A DNA stretch of 29,083 nucleotides. Source: an uncultured Tissierellia bacterium. Lineage in GTDB: Bacteria; Bacillota; Clostridia; Tissierellales; Peptoniphilaceae. Numbering within the stretch: the first letter of the stretch is position 1; the number at the start of each line of letters is the position of its first letter. Shown piece by piece: positions 7,746-15,831 of this stretch. Location: the NCBI GenBank assembly GCA_902489375.1, contig CABTZP010000002.1, forward strand, positions 1-29,083, written 5' to 3'. The notes below the pieces were generated by a model. That model did not search any database. It was given only the letters and a program-made list of their open reading frames with translations, and was not told the origin of the DNA. The translations under genes and the position numbers were made by a program.

Positions 7746-9101
7746 TTAATTTTTAAAAGAATGTACCGGTGCAGGGATAAAGCCTCCCCGGCAAATGAGC
7801 GCTTCGCTTGAGCCTTCGTGGACCGGGAGAATGGGCGCATAGCCCAAAAGACCGCCGAAATTTGCCGTGTCACCGACGTCTTTTCCAGGAACGGGAATAA
7901 CCCGGACGGCGGTCGTTTTGCCGTTAATCATGCCAATGGCCGCTTCATCGGCAATGATAGCCGAAATTGTGGAAGCAGGCGTCTTTCCGGGGATGGCGAT
8001 CATATCCAGACCCACCGAACAGACAGAGGTCATGGCTTCCAGCTTGTCCATACAAAGGTCCCCGCTCTTTGCGGCGGCGATCATTCCCTCATCCTCAGAA
8101 ACGGGAATAAAGGCCCCGGAAAGACCGCCGACATAGGAAGAGGCCATAAGACCGCCCTTTTTTACCGCATCATTGAGCAGGGCCAGACAGGCCGTCGTTC
8201 CATGAGTACCGACGACCGAAAGGCCCATCTCCTCAAGAATCCTTGCCACTGAATCTCCCACCGCAGGAGTTGGCGCCAGAGAAAGATCGATCGTGGTAAA
8301 GGCAACGCCCAGCTCCTCGGCCGTTCTTTTTCCCACCAGCTCGCCCAAGCGGGTGATTTGAAAAGCAGTTTTCTTAATTTCCTCGGCCAAGTCCTGAATG
8401 GATTGGCCCTTCATTTTTTTCAGAGCCGATAAAACGACACCCGGACCGGAAACACCGACTTTGATGGCGGTATCCCCTTGAGAGGGCCCATGAAAAGCAC
8501 CGGCCATAAAGGGGTTATCTTCCACGGCATTACAAAAGACGACAAGTTTTGCCGCCCCTAGGCCGTCCTGATCCCTTGTCTTTTCCGCTGTTTCTTTAAT
8601 GATTTCACCCATTTGGGAAACGGCGTCCATATTGATTCCAGCTTTCGATGAGCCGACATTGACCGAAGAGCAGACCAGATTGGTCTCAGAAAGGGCTTCG
8701 GGAATGGACTCCATTAAGGCCCGGTCCTGGGGCGTCATGGCATCCTGAACCAGGGCCGAGTAGCCCCCGATAAAATTTACGCCTACGGCTGATGCAGCCC
8801 GGTCCAGCGCTTTTCCCAGGAGGACGAAATCTTCCGGCTTCTCCGAGTGGCCGATCATGGCAATGGGCGTGACGGCGATCCGTTTATGGACAATGTCAAC
8901 GCCAAGAGTTTTCGAAATTTTTTCTGTTGCCGGGACTAACCTTTCTGCCGTCCGGCAGATTTTCTCATAGATATTTTCCGCCGTTTTTTTCGCATCTTTT
9001 TCCCCGCAGTCCAAAAGGGAGATGCCTAACGTGGTTGTACGGATATCCAAATGCTCATCTTTAAGCATACGAATGACATCGTAAACAGCTTTTTGATCCA
9101 T
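7746..9101 (-). CDS. PFL family protein (UPF0210 / DUF711)
   Basis: A 451-residue protein of the DUF711 family, closely similar along its full length to the widespread Firmicutes/archaeal UPF0210 proteins. Landmarks are LDIRTTTLGISLLDC near the start, then VCSSVNVGSSKAGINMDAV, FCNAVEDNPFMAGAFHG, SLAPTPAVGDSVARILEEMG and the terminal GGFIPAPVHSFKN. The fold is related to pyruvate formate-lyase, but its reaction is not established. Start: ATG 9101 (MDQKAVYDV) after AAGGATGGGG; the in-frame ATG at 9122 lies inside the preceding gene and lacks a site. It is the last gene of the minus-strand run and is almost always paired with the ACT-domain gene just upstream, as here (stop-to-start distance 10 nt). 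Confidence 0.93.
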   Translation of the reverse strand: MDQKAVYDVIRMLKDEHLDIRTTTLGISLLDCGEKDAKKTAENIYEKICRTAERLVPATEKISKTLGVDIVHKRIAVTPIAMIGHSEKPEDFVLLGKALDRAASAVGVNFIGGYSALVQDAMTPQDRALMESIPEALSETNLVCSSVNVGSSKAGINMDAVSQMGEIIKETAEKTRDQDGLGAAKLVVFCNAVEDNPFMAGAFHGPSQGDTAIKVGVSGPGVVLSALKKMKGQSIQDLAEEIKKTAFQITRLGELVGKRTAEELGVAFTTIDLSLAPTPAVGDSVARILEEMGLSVVGTHGTTACLALLNDAVKKGGLMASSYVGGLSGAFIPVSEDEGMIAAAKSGDLCMDKLEAMTSVCSVGLDMIAIPGKTPASTISAIIADEAAIGMINGKTTAVRVIPVPGKDVGDTANFGGLLGYAPILPVHEGSSEALICRGGFIPAPVHSFKN

Positions 9102-9111
9102 GGCCCCATCC

Positions 9112-9384
9112 TTAAAGATCATTCATTGCATGAAAAAGATCTTCATGCTGGAGGTGAATATCCAAATTTTGAGTTTTTCCCCACTCATGAAAATCGTTGG
9201 CGATCCGATCAACCTGATCGGCCATATCCATCAGATCCACCAGAACCATCATAGTAAAATAACCGCCCAGGATGACCTGGTTGATTTCCAGAATATTCAT
9301 GGGAAGATCAGCAATCTTTTGAGAAACCGCGGCGACAATCCCCGGATGATCCAGCCCCATAACCGTGACAATGGCTTTTTGCAT
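9112..9384 (-). CDS. ACT-domain protein (UPF0237)
   Basis: A 90-residue protein that is essentially one ACT domain, the small fold that binds amino acids and regulates partner proteins. Visible marks are AIVTVMGLDHPGIVAAVSQKIADLPMNIL split across the first beta-alpha unit, MMVLVDL in the second strand and HEDLFHAMNDL at the end, typical of UPF0237. A GGAGATGTT site precedes ATG 9384. It sits between murF and the PFL gene and is probably co-translated with the latter. In this pair the ACT protein is often presumed to sense a small ligand for the PFL partner; the ligand is unknown. Confidence 0.92.
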   Translation of the reverse strand: MQKAIVTVMGLDHPGIVAAVSQKIADLPMNILEINQVILGGYFTMMVLVDLMDMADQVDRIANDFHEWGKTQNLDIHLQHEDLFHAMNDL

Positions 9385-9442
9385 AACATCTCCAGTCTAT
9401 TTCCCCGAAAGGGGGTAATTAAAAACGCGGATGATCCTTCGC

Positions 9443-10837
9443 TTATTTCTTCACGCAACGATTGGTCGTTATGGTCGAAATGCTCTCCACCACTTCTTCC
9501 AACCGCATGGTTCGGGACGCCTTGACCAGAACCAGGGTGTTTGGCTCAATAAGATTTTTCATTTCATTGACCAGGTCGCTCTTCGACGAAAACCAGAAAA
9601 GCCGGCTTGAAGAAAAGTTTTTCTCCGCCCCCTGCAGCATATATTTTGACAGGGGACCATAAAAAATGAGATCAGAAAAGACACTGGGGTCAATTTCCTG
9701 TCCAATCTCATAGTGGATGGCTTTTTCCCGTTCACCCAGCTCTTTCATATCCCCTAAGATCGCGATCTTTTTCCGGTAGCCATTTAAAAGCGCCGTGGTT
9801 TTCAGGGCCTCCCGAAGAGACTGGGGGCTGGAATTATAACAATCTACAAGAAGATCAAAGCCGTGGCAATTGACTAGCTCTGTCCGCATCTTTGTCCGAT
9901 CTTCGACATGGAGCCCTTTTTGAATCTCTTCATCAGAAAGACCCAAAAGCTGCCCCACAATAATGCCGACAACGGCATTATACATCTGATAGGACCCTAA
10001 GAGGTTGATCTGCCATGGTTTTCCATTGACAAAGAACCTTGATCCGCCGGCGTTGGAGGAAAAAAGCTTCAGCTTAAAATCAGCCTGGTCATTTTGACCG
10101 AAACGGATTATCCGGCAGGGAAGAGATCGGGATTCCACCTCTTTTTGAAGGATTTCATTGTCGGAATTATAAATGAAAAGATCATCCGGTCCCAACCCTT
10201 CCGTAATTTCCATTTTTGCCCGGGCAATATTTTCCCGGGACCCCAGTTCTTCCAGGTGAGCCTCGCCGACGTTTGTAATGATGGCAATGTGCGGCTGGGC
10301 CAATTTGCTGAGCATGGCGATCTCACCGAAGTGAGACATTCCCATCTCAACAATGCCATACGCGGTTTCTTCTTCCAGGTCTAAAAGTGTCCGGGGGACC
10401 CCGATCTGATTGTTAAAGTTGCCGATGGTTTTATTGGTGCAAAAATGCCGGCGAAGAACCGAAAAAAGAATGTCCTTCGTGGTGGTCTTCCCGTTTGAAC
10501 CCGTCACCCCGATGACCTGGGCTTTGAGCGAGTTTCGGTAATGCAGGGCCAGACGGCGGAAGGCTTTTTCCGTATCTTCGACCAGAAGAAAAGGATGATC
10601 GGTATCGGGAAGCGTATGATCCTGATCAAAAAAAGAGGCCAGAGCGCCTTTTTCAAAGGCCTGATTGACAAATTGATGGGCATCTAACCGCTCACCAATC
10701 AGGGGGAGAAAGACCTCACCTTCTTCTAGGGTCCGGGTGTCAATGGAGACGCCCCGAGCTTTCTGATCGGCCAGGTCCGGACGAGAGAGCCTGGCCCCGG
10801 CATATTCTGCAATTTGTCCTAATGTGCAATTTTTCAT
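9443..10837 (-). CDS. murF: UDP-MurNAc-tripeptide--D-alanyl-D-alanine ligase
   Basis: Cytoplasmic ATP-dependent Mur ligase that attaches D-Ala-D-Ala to the UDP-MurNAc tripeptide, completing the peptidoglycan precursor. Its 464 residues are usual for MurF. The N-terminal substrate domain is followed by the P-loop VTGSNGKTTTKD (about 109-120). The central domain has the IGNFNNQIGVPRTLL and EMGMSHFGEI stretches characteristic of MurF, and the C-terminal domain includes LVDCYNSSPQSLREAL and AILGDMKELG. It begins 1 nt after the ddl stop, so D-Ala-D-Ala synthesis and its use are made from one message. No independent promoter was seen. Confidence 0.95.
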   Translation of the reverse strand: MKNCTLGQIAEYAGARLSRPDLADQKARGVSIDTRTLEEGEVFLPLIGERLDAHQFVNQAFEKGALASFFDQDHTLPDTDHPFLLVEDTEKAFRRLALHYRNSLKAQVIGVTGSNGKTTTKDILFSVLRRHFCTNKTIGNFNNQIGVPRTLLDLEEETAYGIVEMGMSHFGEIAMLSKLAQPHIAIITNVGEAHLEELGSRENIARAKMEITEGLGPDDLFIYNSDNEILQKEVESRSLPCRIIRFGQNDQADFKLKLFSSNAGGSRFFVNGKPWQINLLGSYQMYNAVVGIIVGQLLGLSDEEIQKGLHVEDRTKMRTELVNCHGFDLLVDCYNSSPQSLREALKTTALLNGYRKKIAILGDMKELGEREKAIHYEIGQEIDPSVFSDLIFYGPLSKYMLQGAEKNFSSSRLFWFSSKSDLVNEMKNLIEPNTLVLVKASRTMRLEEVVESISTITTNRCVKK

Positions 10838-10838
10838 G

Positions 10839-11912
10839 CTAGATCTCCCAGGAATTTTTTATCGAGTTGCGCCGGGCATAGGATTTTTCGGCATAATCCA
10901 TCAAGGCGTTCAAATACTGGGCAAAGGTCATGTCGGTAAGGGCCGTCCAAAGTTTGGGGGCGAGAGAAGTTACGGTCATGCCGGGGAAGGTGTTGATTTC
11001 ATTGACATAAAAATTCCCGTCTGCCCCAAAAAACAGATCCACCCGGGCGAACCCTTCGCATCCAGCGGCATGGTAGGCGAGCAGAGCCAGCTTTTGACAT
11101 TTTTGATATTGCTCTTCTGTCATGGGATGGGGAATATTTTCAATAATGGCTCGATCCAGGTATTTGGCTTCGTAGTCCAAAAGCTCATGGCTGGAGGTAT
11201 AGGAACCGGGTTTTGAGGCCCGAGCGTCCTCATTGCCAAGGACCGAGACCTCGACTTCATGGCCCGAAATCATCTCCTCAATGACGATTTTATGGTCATA
11301 GGTAAAAGCCTCATCCAGGGCCGCGATAAAGTTTGTTTCATCGGCTTTATTTACCCCCACCGAAGAACCGTTATTCGCCGGCTTTACAAAACAGGGCAGG
11401 CCAAGCTCTTCACGAACCCTTTGAAGAAGCGCATCCCGGTCGGCATTTTCCGGATCTTCCCTCTTTATCACAATAAATCGGGCCTCCGGAAGACCGCAGG
11501 CCAAAAACACCTGATTCATGAGGGCCTTATCCATGCAAAGGGCTGAAGAAGTGATGCCGCAGCCGACATAGGGAAGTCCCAGGGTTTGCAGAAAACCTTG
11601 AATCTGTCCATCTTCTCCGGTTTGACCATGGAGGACCGGAAGAATCATCGGATCCTTTAAACTGCTCAGGTGCCGACAAAAGCTTCCAATCGATTCGAGC
11701 TTTGACTGAGAACTTTTTCGGATCAGATCCTCTGGCTTTTCCACATGGTCAAGATTGCCCAAGGGGACAAAGCGCCCCTCTTTATCGATAAAATAGACGG
11801 TCACATCGGCGGAGGAAGATTCAAGGCCGTTAATTACCGACACGGCGCTTCGAAGAGAAATCTCATGCTCCGTGCTTTGTCCTCCGCACAGAATTACAAT
11901 ATTTTTTATCAT
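10839..11912 (-). CDS. ddl: D-alanine--D-alanine ligase
   Basis: ATP-grasp enzyme that joins two D-alanines for MurF. The 357 residues match Ddl. The N-terminal motif CGGQSTEHEISLRSA is diagnostic, LPVLHGQTGEDGQIQGFLQ follows, the ATP-grasp core includes LPCFVKPANNGSSVGV and KIVIEEMISGHEVEVSVLG, and the metal-binding end reads YVNEINTFPGMT. ATG 11912 (MIKNIVILCGGQ) was chosen because family members start there and TAGGAAG stands about 8 nt upstream; the longer frame to 11942 begins with TTG and adds unrelated residues. It lies 33 nt after tyrS with no terminator seen, placing it in the same transcript. Confidence 0.95.
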   Translation of the reverse strand: MIKNIVILCGGQSTEHEISLRSAVSVINGLESSSADVTVYFIDKEGRFVPLGNLDHVEKPEDLIRKSSQSKLESIGSFCRHLSSLKDPMILPVLHGQTGEDGQIQGFLQTLGLPYVGCGITSSALCMDKALMNQVFLACGLPEARFIVIKREDPENADRDALLQRVREELGLPCFVKPANNGSSVGVNKADETNFIAALDEAFTYDHKIVIEEMISGHEVEVSVLGNEDARASKPGSYTSSHELLDYEAKYLDRAIIENIPHPMTEEQYQKCQKLALLAYHAAGCEGFARVDLFFGADGNFYVNEINTFPGMTVTSLAPKLWTALTDMTFAQYLNALMDYAEKSYARRNSIKNSWEI

Positions 11913-11945
11913 GATCCGCTTCCTATTTCTGGATTCGTTCAAGTT

Positions 11946-13190
11946 TTATTTGCCCAGGACGTGAACAAAGATCTTTTTCCCCTTCTGGACCACAATGCCA
12001 TCCATGAGCCTGGATTTTTCAATTTCCATAGCAGGATCATCCACTTTTTCCCCATCAATGGAAATGCCGCCCTGCTGGATCAGCCGGCGGGCTTCTCCGT
12101 TGGATTGGGTAAGACCGGCGGATGTAAGAAGATTTAATACCCCAACGGATTCTTCCTGAATTTCCACATCTTTGGTGGGCATATTCTCTTTTAAGGCGTT
12201 TTCAGAAAAAATGTTTCGAGAAGCTTCCAGCGCCTCATCCGCCTTTGCTTTTCCATGAACAAGCTTGGTGATTTCATAGGCCAGGACTTCTTTTCCCTCA
12301 TTAATCCGTTGATCCTGATAGGATCCCAGTTCCAGGCATTTCTCCTTGGGAAGGAAAGTCATCTGGAGAAGGAACTTAGTCACATCCCGGTCATCGATAT
12401 TTCTCATGTACTGGAAAAGCTCATAGGGAGAAGTTTTTTTCTCATCCAGCCAGACGGCTCCTTTCATGGATTTGCCCATCTTTACGCCGTCCGCGGTGGT
12501 TAGAAGCTTGAAGGTCAGGCCGTAGGCTTCCTTATTGCGGGCCTTTCGGATCAGATCAACGCCACCGATAATATTGGCCCACTGGTCCGATCCGCCCATC
12601 TCCAGCTGAACGCCGTATCGATCATAGAGAACCAGGAAATCGTAGGATTGAAGGAGCATATAGGAAAATTCAAAAAAGGTCAGGCCACCTGCGGCCAACC
12701 GGTTTTTGTAGGCGTCTTTTCCAATCATTTCACCGACATTAAAGTGAACGCCAACTTCTCTCATGAATTTTAAATAGTTAATCGTAAGGAGCCAGTCCTT
12801 GTTATTGGCAATGATGGCCTTGCCATCAGAAAAGTCCAAAAAACGGGCAAACTGATTGGCAAAACATTGGGCGTTATGGTCAATCATCTCCTCGGTCATA
12901 ATCTTTCGCATATCGGACCGTCCGCTGGGATCACCGATCATCGTCGTCCCGCCGCCAAGGAGGGCAACGGGGATATGGCCATAGGCCTGCATCCTCATCA
13001 TGACCATGATCTGAATAAAATGACCTACGGTAAGAGAATCCGCCGTGGCGTCAAAGCCGATATAGAACTTTTTCCCCGGCTCAGCGAGATGGTTTTTCAG
13101 ACCTTCTAGATCCGTAGCATTGTCATAATATCCCCGGTCCTGCAATTCATCGACAATATTCGCGTATTCCTTATCGTATTCTGGGATCAT
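11946..13190 (-). CDS. tyrS: Tyrosyl-tRNA synthetase (TyrS1 type)
   Basis: Class I aminoacyl-tRNA synthetase that charges tRNA-Tyr. Its 414 residues are normal. FDATADSLTVGHFIQ at about 44-58 carries the HIGH-type signature (VGHF), GGSDQWANIIGG marks the tyrosine/adenylate pocket, and VKMGKSMKGAVWLD at about 233-246 is the KMSKS loop in the KxGKS form common in TyrS. The last 65 residues, including EARRLIQQGGISIDGEKV, form the S4-like tRNA-binding domain. ATG 13190 follows a strong AAGGAGGAAGGG site. Expression is predicted to be controlled by the T-box leader at 13225-13354, which measures uncharged tRNA-Tyr. Confidence 0.96.
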   Translation of the reverse strand: MIPEYDKEYANIVDELQDRGYYDNATDLEGLKNHLAEPGKKFYIGFDATADSLTVGHFIQIMVMMRMQAYGHIPVALLGGGTTMIGDPSGRSDMRKIMTEEMIDHNAQCFANQFARFLDFSDGKAIIANNKDWLLTINYLKFMREVGVHFNVGEMIGKDAYKNRLAAGGLTFFEFSYMLLQSYDFLVLYDRYGVQLEMGGSDQWANIIGGVDLIRKARNKEAYGLTFKLLTTADGVKMGKSMKGAVWLDEKKTSPYELFQYMRNIDDRDVTKFLLQMTFLPKEKCLELGSYQDQRINEGKEVLAYEITKLVHGKAKADEALEASRNIFSENALKENMPTKDVEIQEESVGVLNLLTSAGLTQSNGEARRLIQQGGISIDGEKVDDPAMEIEKSRLMDGIVVQKGKKIFVHVLGK

Positions 13191-13224
13191 TTCCCTTCCT
13201 CCTTTTTTATCCCGTCATGAGAAT

Positions 13225-13354
13225 AAAAAAACTTCGGTCATGAAAGGGCGCTCTCGCGGTACCACCTTTCTTTGCCGAAGCCTCAAGACGTTAAGAGACG
13301 TCCATCTCAGTTCGCTCCGGTTTTGTAAGAACCTTCACAGCGAACGATATTTCA
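13225..13354 (-). promoter_or_regulatory. T-box riboswitch leader of tyrS, with short Stem I
   Basis: On the minus strand the T-box core AAGGTGGTACCGCG lies at 13268-13255. The UGGN bulge reads UGGU, which pairs with an acceptor end ACCA, i.e. discriminator A73 as expected for tRNA-Tyr. A terminator uses CTTCGG (13280-13275) with CCGAAG (13237-13232), an inner GAAAGG/CCTTTC pairing and seven T (13231-13225). Upstream, GTTCGCT...AGCGAAC closes a hairpin of only about 36 nt that would be Stem I; a UAC triplet (Tyr) is at 13327-13325 in its loop. A smaller GACGT/ACGTC hairpin lies between. Uncharged tRNA should stabilise the antiterminator and permit transcription. The 5' boundary is estimated from the promoter. 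Confidence 0.85.
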
Positions 13355-13359
13355 AAATA

Positions 13360-13388
13360 AACTTATCAAAGGGAAAAAACATTGTCAA
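13360..13388 (-). promoter_or_regulatory. Probable promoter of the tyrS-ddl-murF operon
   Basis: On the minus strand a perfect -35 TTGACA (13388-13383) is followed after 17 nt by TAAGTT (13365-13360); GATAAG at 13367-13362 with a 15-nt spacer is an alternative -10. Transcription from either would begin near 13354 and give a leader of about 130 nt before the T-box terminator. Confidence 0.5.
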
Positions 13389-13427
13389 GAGAGGAAAAGC
13401 GCTTTTCTCTGAGCTTTCAACAGGCCA

Positions 13428-13436
13428 TGATATAAT
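13428..13436 (+). promoter_or_regulatory. Extended -10 promoter for the MFS gene
   Basis: TGATATAAT gives a TGn extension directly before a perfect TATAAT (13431-13436). No good -35 lies at 16-18 nt, which is tolerated for extended -10 promoters. The same eleven bases, CATGATATAAT, recur before metS at 17426-17436. This promoter is divergent from that of tyrS. Confidence 0.6.
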
Positions 13437-13540
13437 ATAATAAAAGAAGGATTTTTTTTCGAACCCGTAAATGGCTTCAAGCCGGAAAAGGCTTTGACCG
13501 CAGAAAAGGATGAATAAGAGAAGATGCCAGGAGGAGCGCC

Positions 13541-14776
13541 ATGGATGATCGAAAATTAAGGATCCAAAACCTACTCATCAACTTTCTATTTTTTTCCTCT
13601 TTTTGCGGCCTGATGCTCTTTACCGCCCTCTATATGACTCAGCGGGGCTTTTGCGCTTCAACCATCGGCCTCGTTCTTTGCTTGGGAAATTTTTTGGGTT
13701 CCGCAGAGCAGGGATTCCTGGCAAAACGAGCGGACAAAAAGGGCGGCCGCGCCCTGATCCGTTACGGAATTTTTCAGTTGGCCCTGGCCGGGACCGTTTT
13801 TGTTCCTCTTTTTCTTCGCCCCACCCTGCCGAAAGCCTACATCTTTTTTGCCTTTTTTCTCGGAGTAACGAATACCATTTCCGCCCAGACGACCTTTTCC
13901 TCGCTGGCCATGGCCTATGAGCGCGCTGGAAAAAAGATTCATTTTTCTACAATTCGCGGGGTAGGATCCCTTGGCTTTGCCTTTTCTTCGGTGATTATGG
14001 GAAAATACTTTGTCTCTCATTCGATTGAGCGCTTACCCGGAATCCTCATGATCTTAAATTTTGCCTGCATCATGATGATGCTGGGCTTGCCCACAGCGGA
14101 CGATCCATCGCCAGAAGAGAAAAAAAACTCCTCTTTAAACCCATCTTCTTTAAACCCCTCTTCCATTGACCAAGAGGATCTCCGCTCGCCCTCGCGGAGA
14201 GGCTTTTTTAAAAAGTATCCGATTTTTCGCATTTTCTTAGGCTTTGTCCTGATTTTCATGGTGTATACCTTTATTAACAACTATCTGACGGTGATCGTTT
14301 CTTTTAAAGGAGGAGATGCGGGAAAAGCGGGCTTTGCGGCAATGATCGCGGCCATAGCGGAAATGCCGGCGCTCTTTTTTTATCTAAAGCTTAGAGCCCG
14401 GGCGAAGGATTCCCACTGGCTAATGGTCTGCGCCATTGCTTTTACGGTAAAGGCGGCGATTTTAATGATGGCCTCGAATATGGGCGTCCTCTATTTGTCT
14501 CAGGCTGTTCAATTCTTTTCTTTTGGCCTGTTTTTGCCAGCTTTTGCTTACTTTATCAACGATTTGGTCGAAAAAGAAGACCTCATTCAAGGCCAGGGCA
14601 TTCCGATTGCGATAATGAGTTTAGGCGGAGGTCTTGGAAGTTTATTGGGCGGATTTTTTATTGACCGCCTGGGCATGGGCCGAACCCTTGAGCTGATGAC
14701 CATTTTTTCTGCAGCCGGGACCTTGCTGGCAGTCTTCTCGCTTTTGAGCTTGGGTCGGAAGAAATTAACGCAATAA
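13541..14776 (+). CDS. Major facilitator superfamily transporter
   Basis: A 411-residue integral membrane protein with about 12 hydrophobic segments in two groups of six, split by a hydrophilic central loop at about residues 185-225. It resembles the LacY/nucleoside-type MFS_1-like group: short N-terminus, KRADKKGGRALIRYG after the second helix (the conserved loop 2-3) and a repeated, glycine-rich IMSLGGGLGSLLGGFFIDRLG near helix 11. Substrate cannot be read from sequence. The central loop contains two direct 15-nt repeats (14130-14159) coding SSLNP twice. ATG 13541 follows GCCAGGAGGAGCGCC, a strong site. It is a single-gene unit, divergent from tyrS, with a weak hairpin (TCGTA/TACGA, 14784-14799) after it. 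Confidence 0.85.
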   Translation: MDDRKLRIQNLLINFLFFSSFCGLMLFTALYMTQRGFCASTIGLVLCLGNFLGSAEQGFLAKRADKKGGRALIRYGIFQLALAGTVFVPLFLRPTLPKAYIFFAFFLGVTNTISAQTTFSSLAMAYERAGKKIHFSTIRGVGSLGFAFSSVIMGKYFVSHSIERLPGILMILNFACIMMMLGLPTADDPSPEEKKNSSLNPSSLNPSSIDQEDLRSPSRRGFFKKYPIFRIFLGFVLIFMVYTFINNYLTVIVSFKGGDAGKAGFAAMIAAIAEMPALFFYLKLRARAKDSHWLMVCAIAFTVKAAILMMASNMGVLYLSQAVQFFSFGLFLPAFAYFINDLVEKEDLIQGQGIPIAIMSLGGGLGSLLGGFFIDRLGMGRTLELMTIFSAAGTLLAVFSLLSLGRKKLTQ

Positions 14777-14828
14777 CGGTTCGTATTTTTTTACGATTTT
14801 GCCTGCTGCAGTCGTTAACCTTATTTTA

Positions 14829-14858
14829 TTGATATGATTAGAAAAATCTGGGTAGAAT
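14829..14858 (+). promoter_or_regulatory. Promoter candidate for the AT-rich two-gene unit
   Basis: TTGATA (14829-14834) and TAGAAT (14853-14858), each one base from consensus, are 18 nt apart. A start near 14866 would leave a leader of about 110 nt before ATG 14974. No riboswitch motif was recognised in that leader. Confidence 0.45.
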
Positions 14859-14973
14859 AATAATAAATAACAAAGAAAAACAATTAAATTGATATTTCTG
14901 GCAGTCCAATGATGAAATGAAGAATAAAGCACATGGCTTCAGGAGTGAATATTGATATGAAAGGAGGGTGCTT

Positions 14974-15285
14974 ATGTACGAGCTTCCCAGCAGCATGATT
15001 TATCTGCTGATGATCCCGGCATCCGCCTTAGGAAGGTGTCTGGGAGAAGCCTTCAGCCGTTGTGGGAGTAAGCGGTTAGAATATCGTACATTCACTTCTC
15101 TTACCTTCTTGCTCATTTTTATAGGATTATTATTTATCATTTTTTTTCCATGGCATTCAAGATTAGGATTTATCGCCAAGTTCTTCTGTATCGATTACAT
15201 TTTCTATAGCGGCCATGGGTGGAAAAAATTTAAGGAAGAGAAAGGTCAAGGGAATGATTTAAAAAGAGGTGAGCAAAATGATTAA
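14974..15285 (+). CDS. Small membrane protein of unknown function
   Basis: A 103-residue protein that I do not recognise. An N-terminal moderately hydrophobic stretch (MIYLLMIPASALG, about 7-19) precedes a strong transmembrane segment, FTSLTFLLIFIGLLFIIFF, at about 39-57; the C-terminus is very basic then mixed-charge. It contains four cysteines. ATG 14974 follows AAAGGAGGGTGCTT; the GTG at 14968 is part of the same site region. Its end overlaps the next gene by 8 nt, so the two are surely co-translated and may work together at the membrane. Codon use is more AT-rich than surrounding genes, suggesting later gain. Confidence 0.65.
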   Translation: MYELPSSMIYLLMIPASALGRCLGEAFSRCGSKRLEYRTFTSLTFLLIFIGLLFIIFFPWHSRLGFIAKFFCIDYIFYSGHGWKKFKEEKGQGNDLKRGEQND

Positions 15286-15793
15286 TAAAATAGATTTCAA
15301 AAGAATCGTTTTGTTAGTGTTGACATTAGCAATTGTTTTTTCATGCGTTGCGATTAACACCAAAACGGGAAGAACGGATGGTGCGCTGAGAGTGCCTATT
15401 CATAGAAATATAATACTCGATGATCAAGTCGTTCCATTCGGAAAGACCGTTGGAGCAAATCCGTTTTTTGGCAATAGTAGGGATTATACGGTTTATCAGG
15501 GGACAAGAAGTGGGGACATCGTTTTGGAAACAGAAATTATCTCAATGTCAGTTGATACACTCGCCCGTTATTTAGCTTTACGCACAGGTTGCTCAGAGTT
15601 TTTGACTGCTTCTGAGGCGATTAAACTGGCAATTGCAATTGGATCGAATTCCGAAACCATGTACTATGAAGAAACAGTTTATGCTCACAAAACCATGCCT
15701 AATTATTACCATAAATATATTCGAAAATGGTATATTGATTCAGAGCACCGGCATTACGTGAACACCAGTGTTTTTTACGACGGATTTGTATAA
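15278..15793 (+). CDS. Exported or membrane-anchored protein of unknown function
   Basis: A 171-residue protein without a family I can name. A basic start (MINKIDFKR) and hydrophobic segment IVLLVLTLAIVFSC at about 10-23 form a signal peptide or anchor. VFSC resembles a lipobox, but the bulky Phe before Ser makes lipidation uncertain. The rest, about 145 residues, is a soluble, Tyr-rich mixed domain (for example MYYEETVYAHKTMPNYYHKY near 130-150) that should face outward. ATG 15278 follows GAGGTGAGC and overlaps the small membrane protein gene by 8 nt. AT-rich composition is shared with that gene and contrasts with the flanking loci. No catalytic motif was seen. Confidence 0.6.
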   Translation: MINKIDFKRIVLLVLTLAIVFSCVAINTKTGRTDGALRVPIHRNIILDDQVVPFGKTVGANPFFGNSRDYTVYQGTRSGDIVLETEIISMSVDTLARYLALRTGCSEFLTASEAIKLAIAIGSNSETMYYEETVYAHKTMPNYYHKYIRKWYIDSEHRHYVNTSVFYDGFV

Positions 15794-15831
15794 TCAATCA
15801 TTTTTGTATGTACGGAGATAAAAAACAAAAC

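Noticed and set aside
9385..9442. Intrinsic terminator between murF and the ACT gene
   Set aside because: The available stems are only 3-4 bp and none is followed by a clean T-run in a stable hairpin; read-through remains likely.
13240..13440. 66-codon open frame on the plus strand opposite the tyrS leader
   Set aside because: It is the antisense of the T-box and promoter region, lacks a ribosome site and has no protein-like pattern.
14130..14159. Tandem 15-nt repeat as a mobile-element scar
   Set aside because: It is an in-frame duplication coding SSLNP in the variable central loop of the MFS protein, better explained by slippage.
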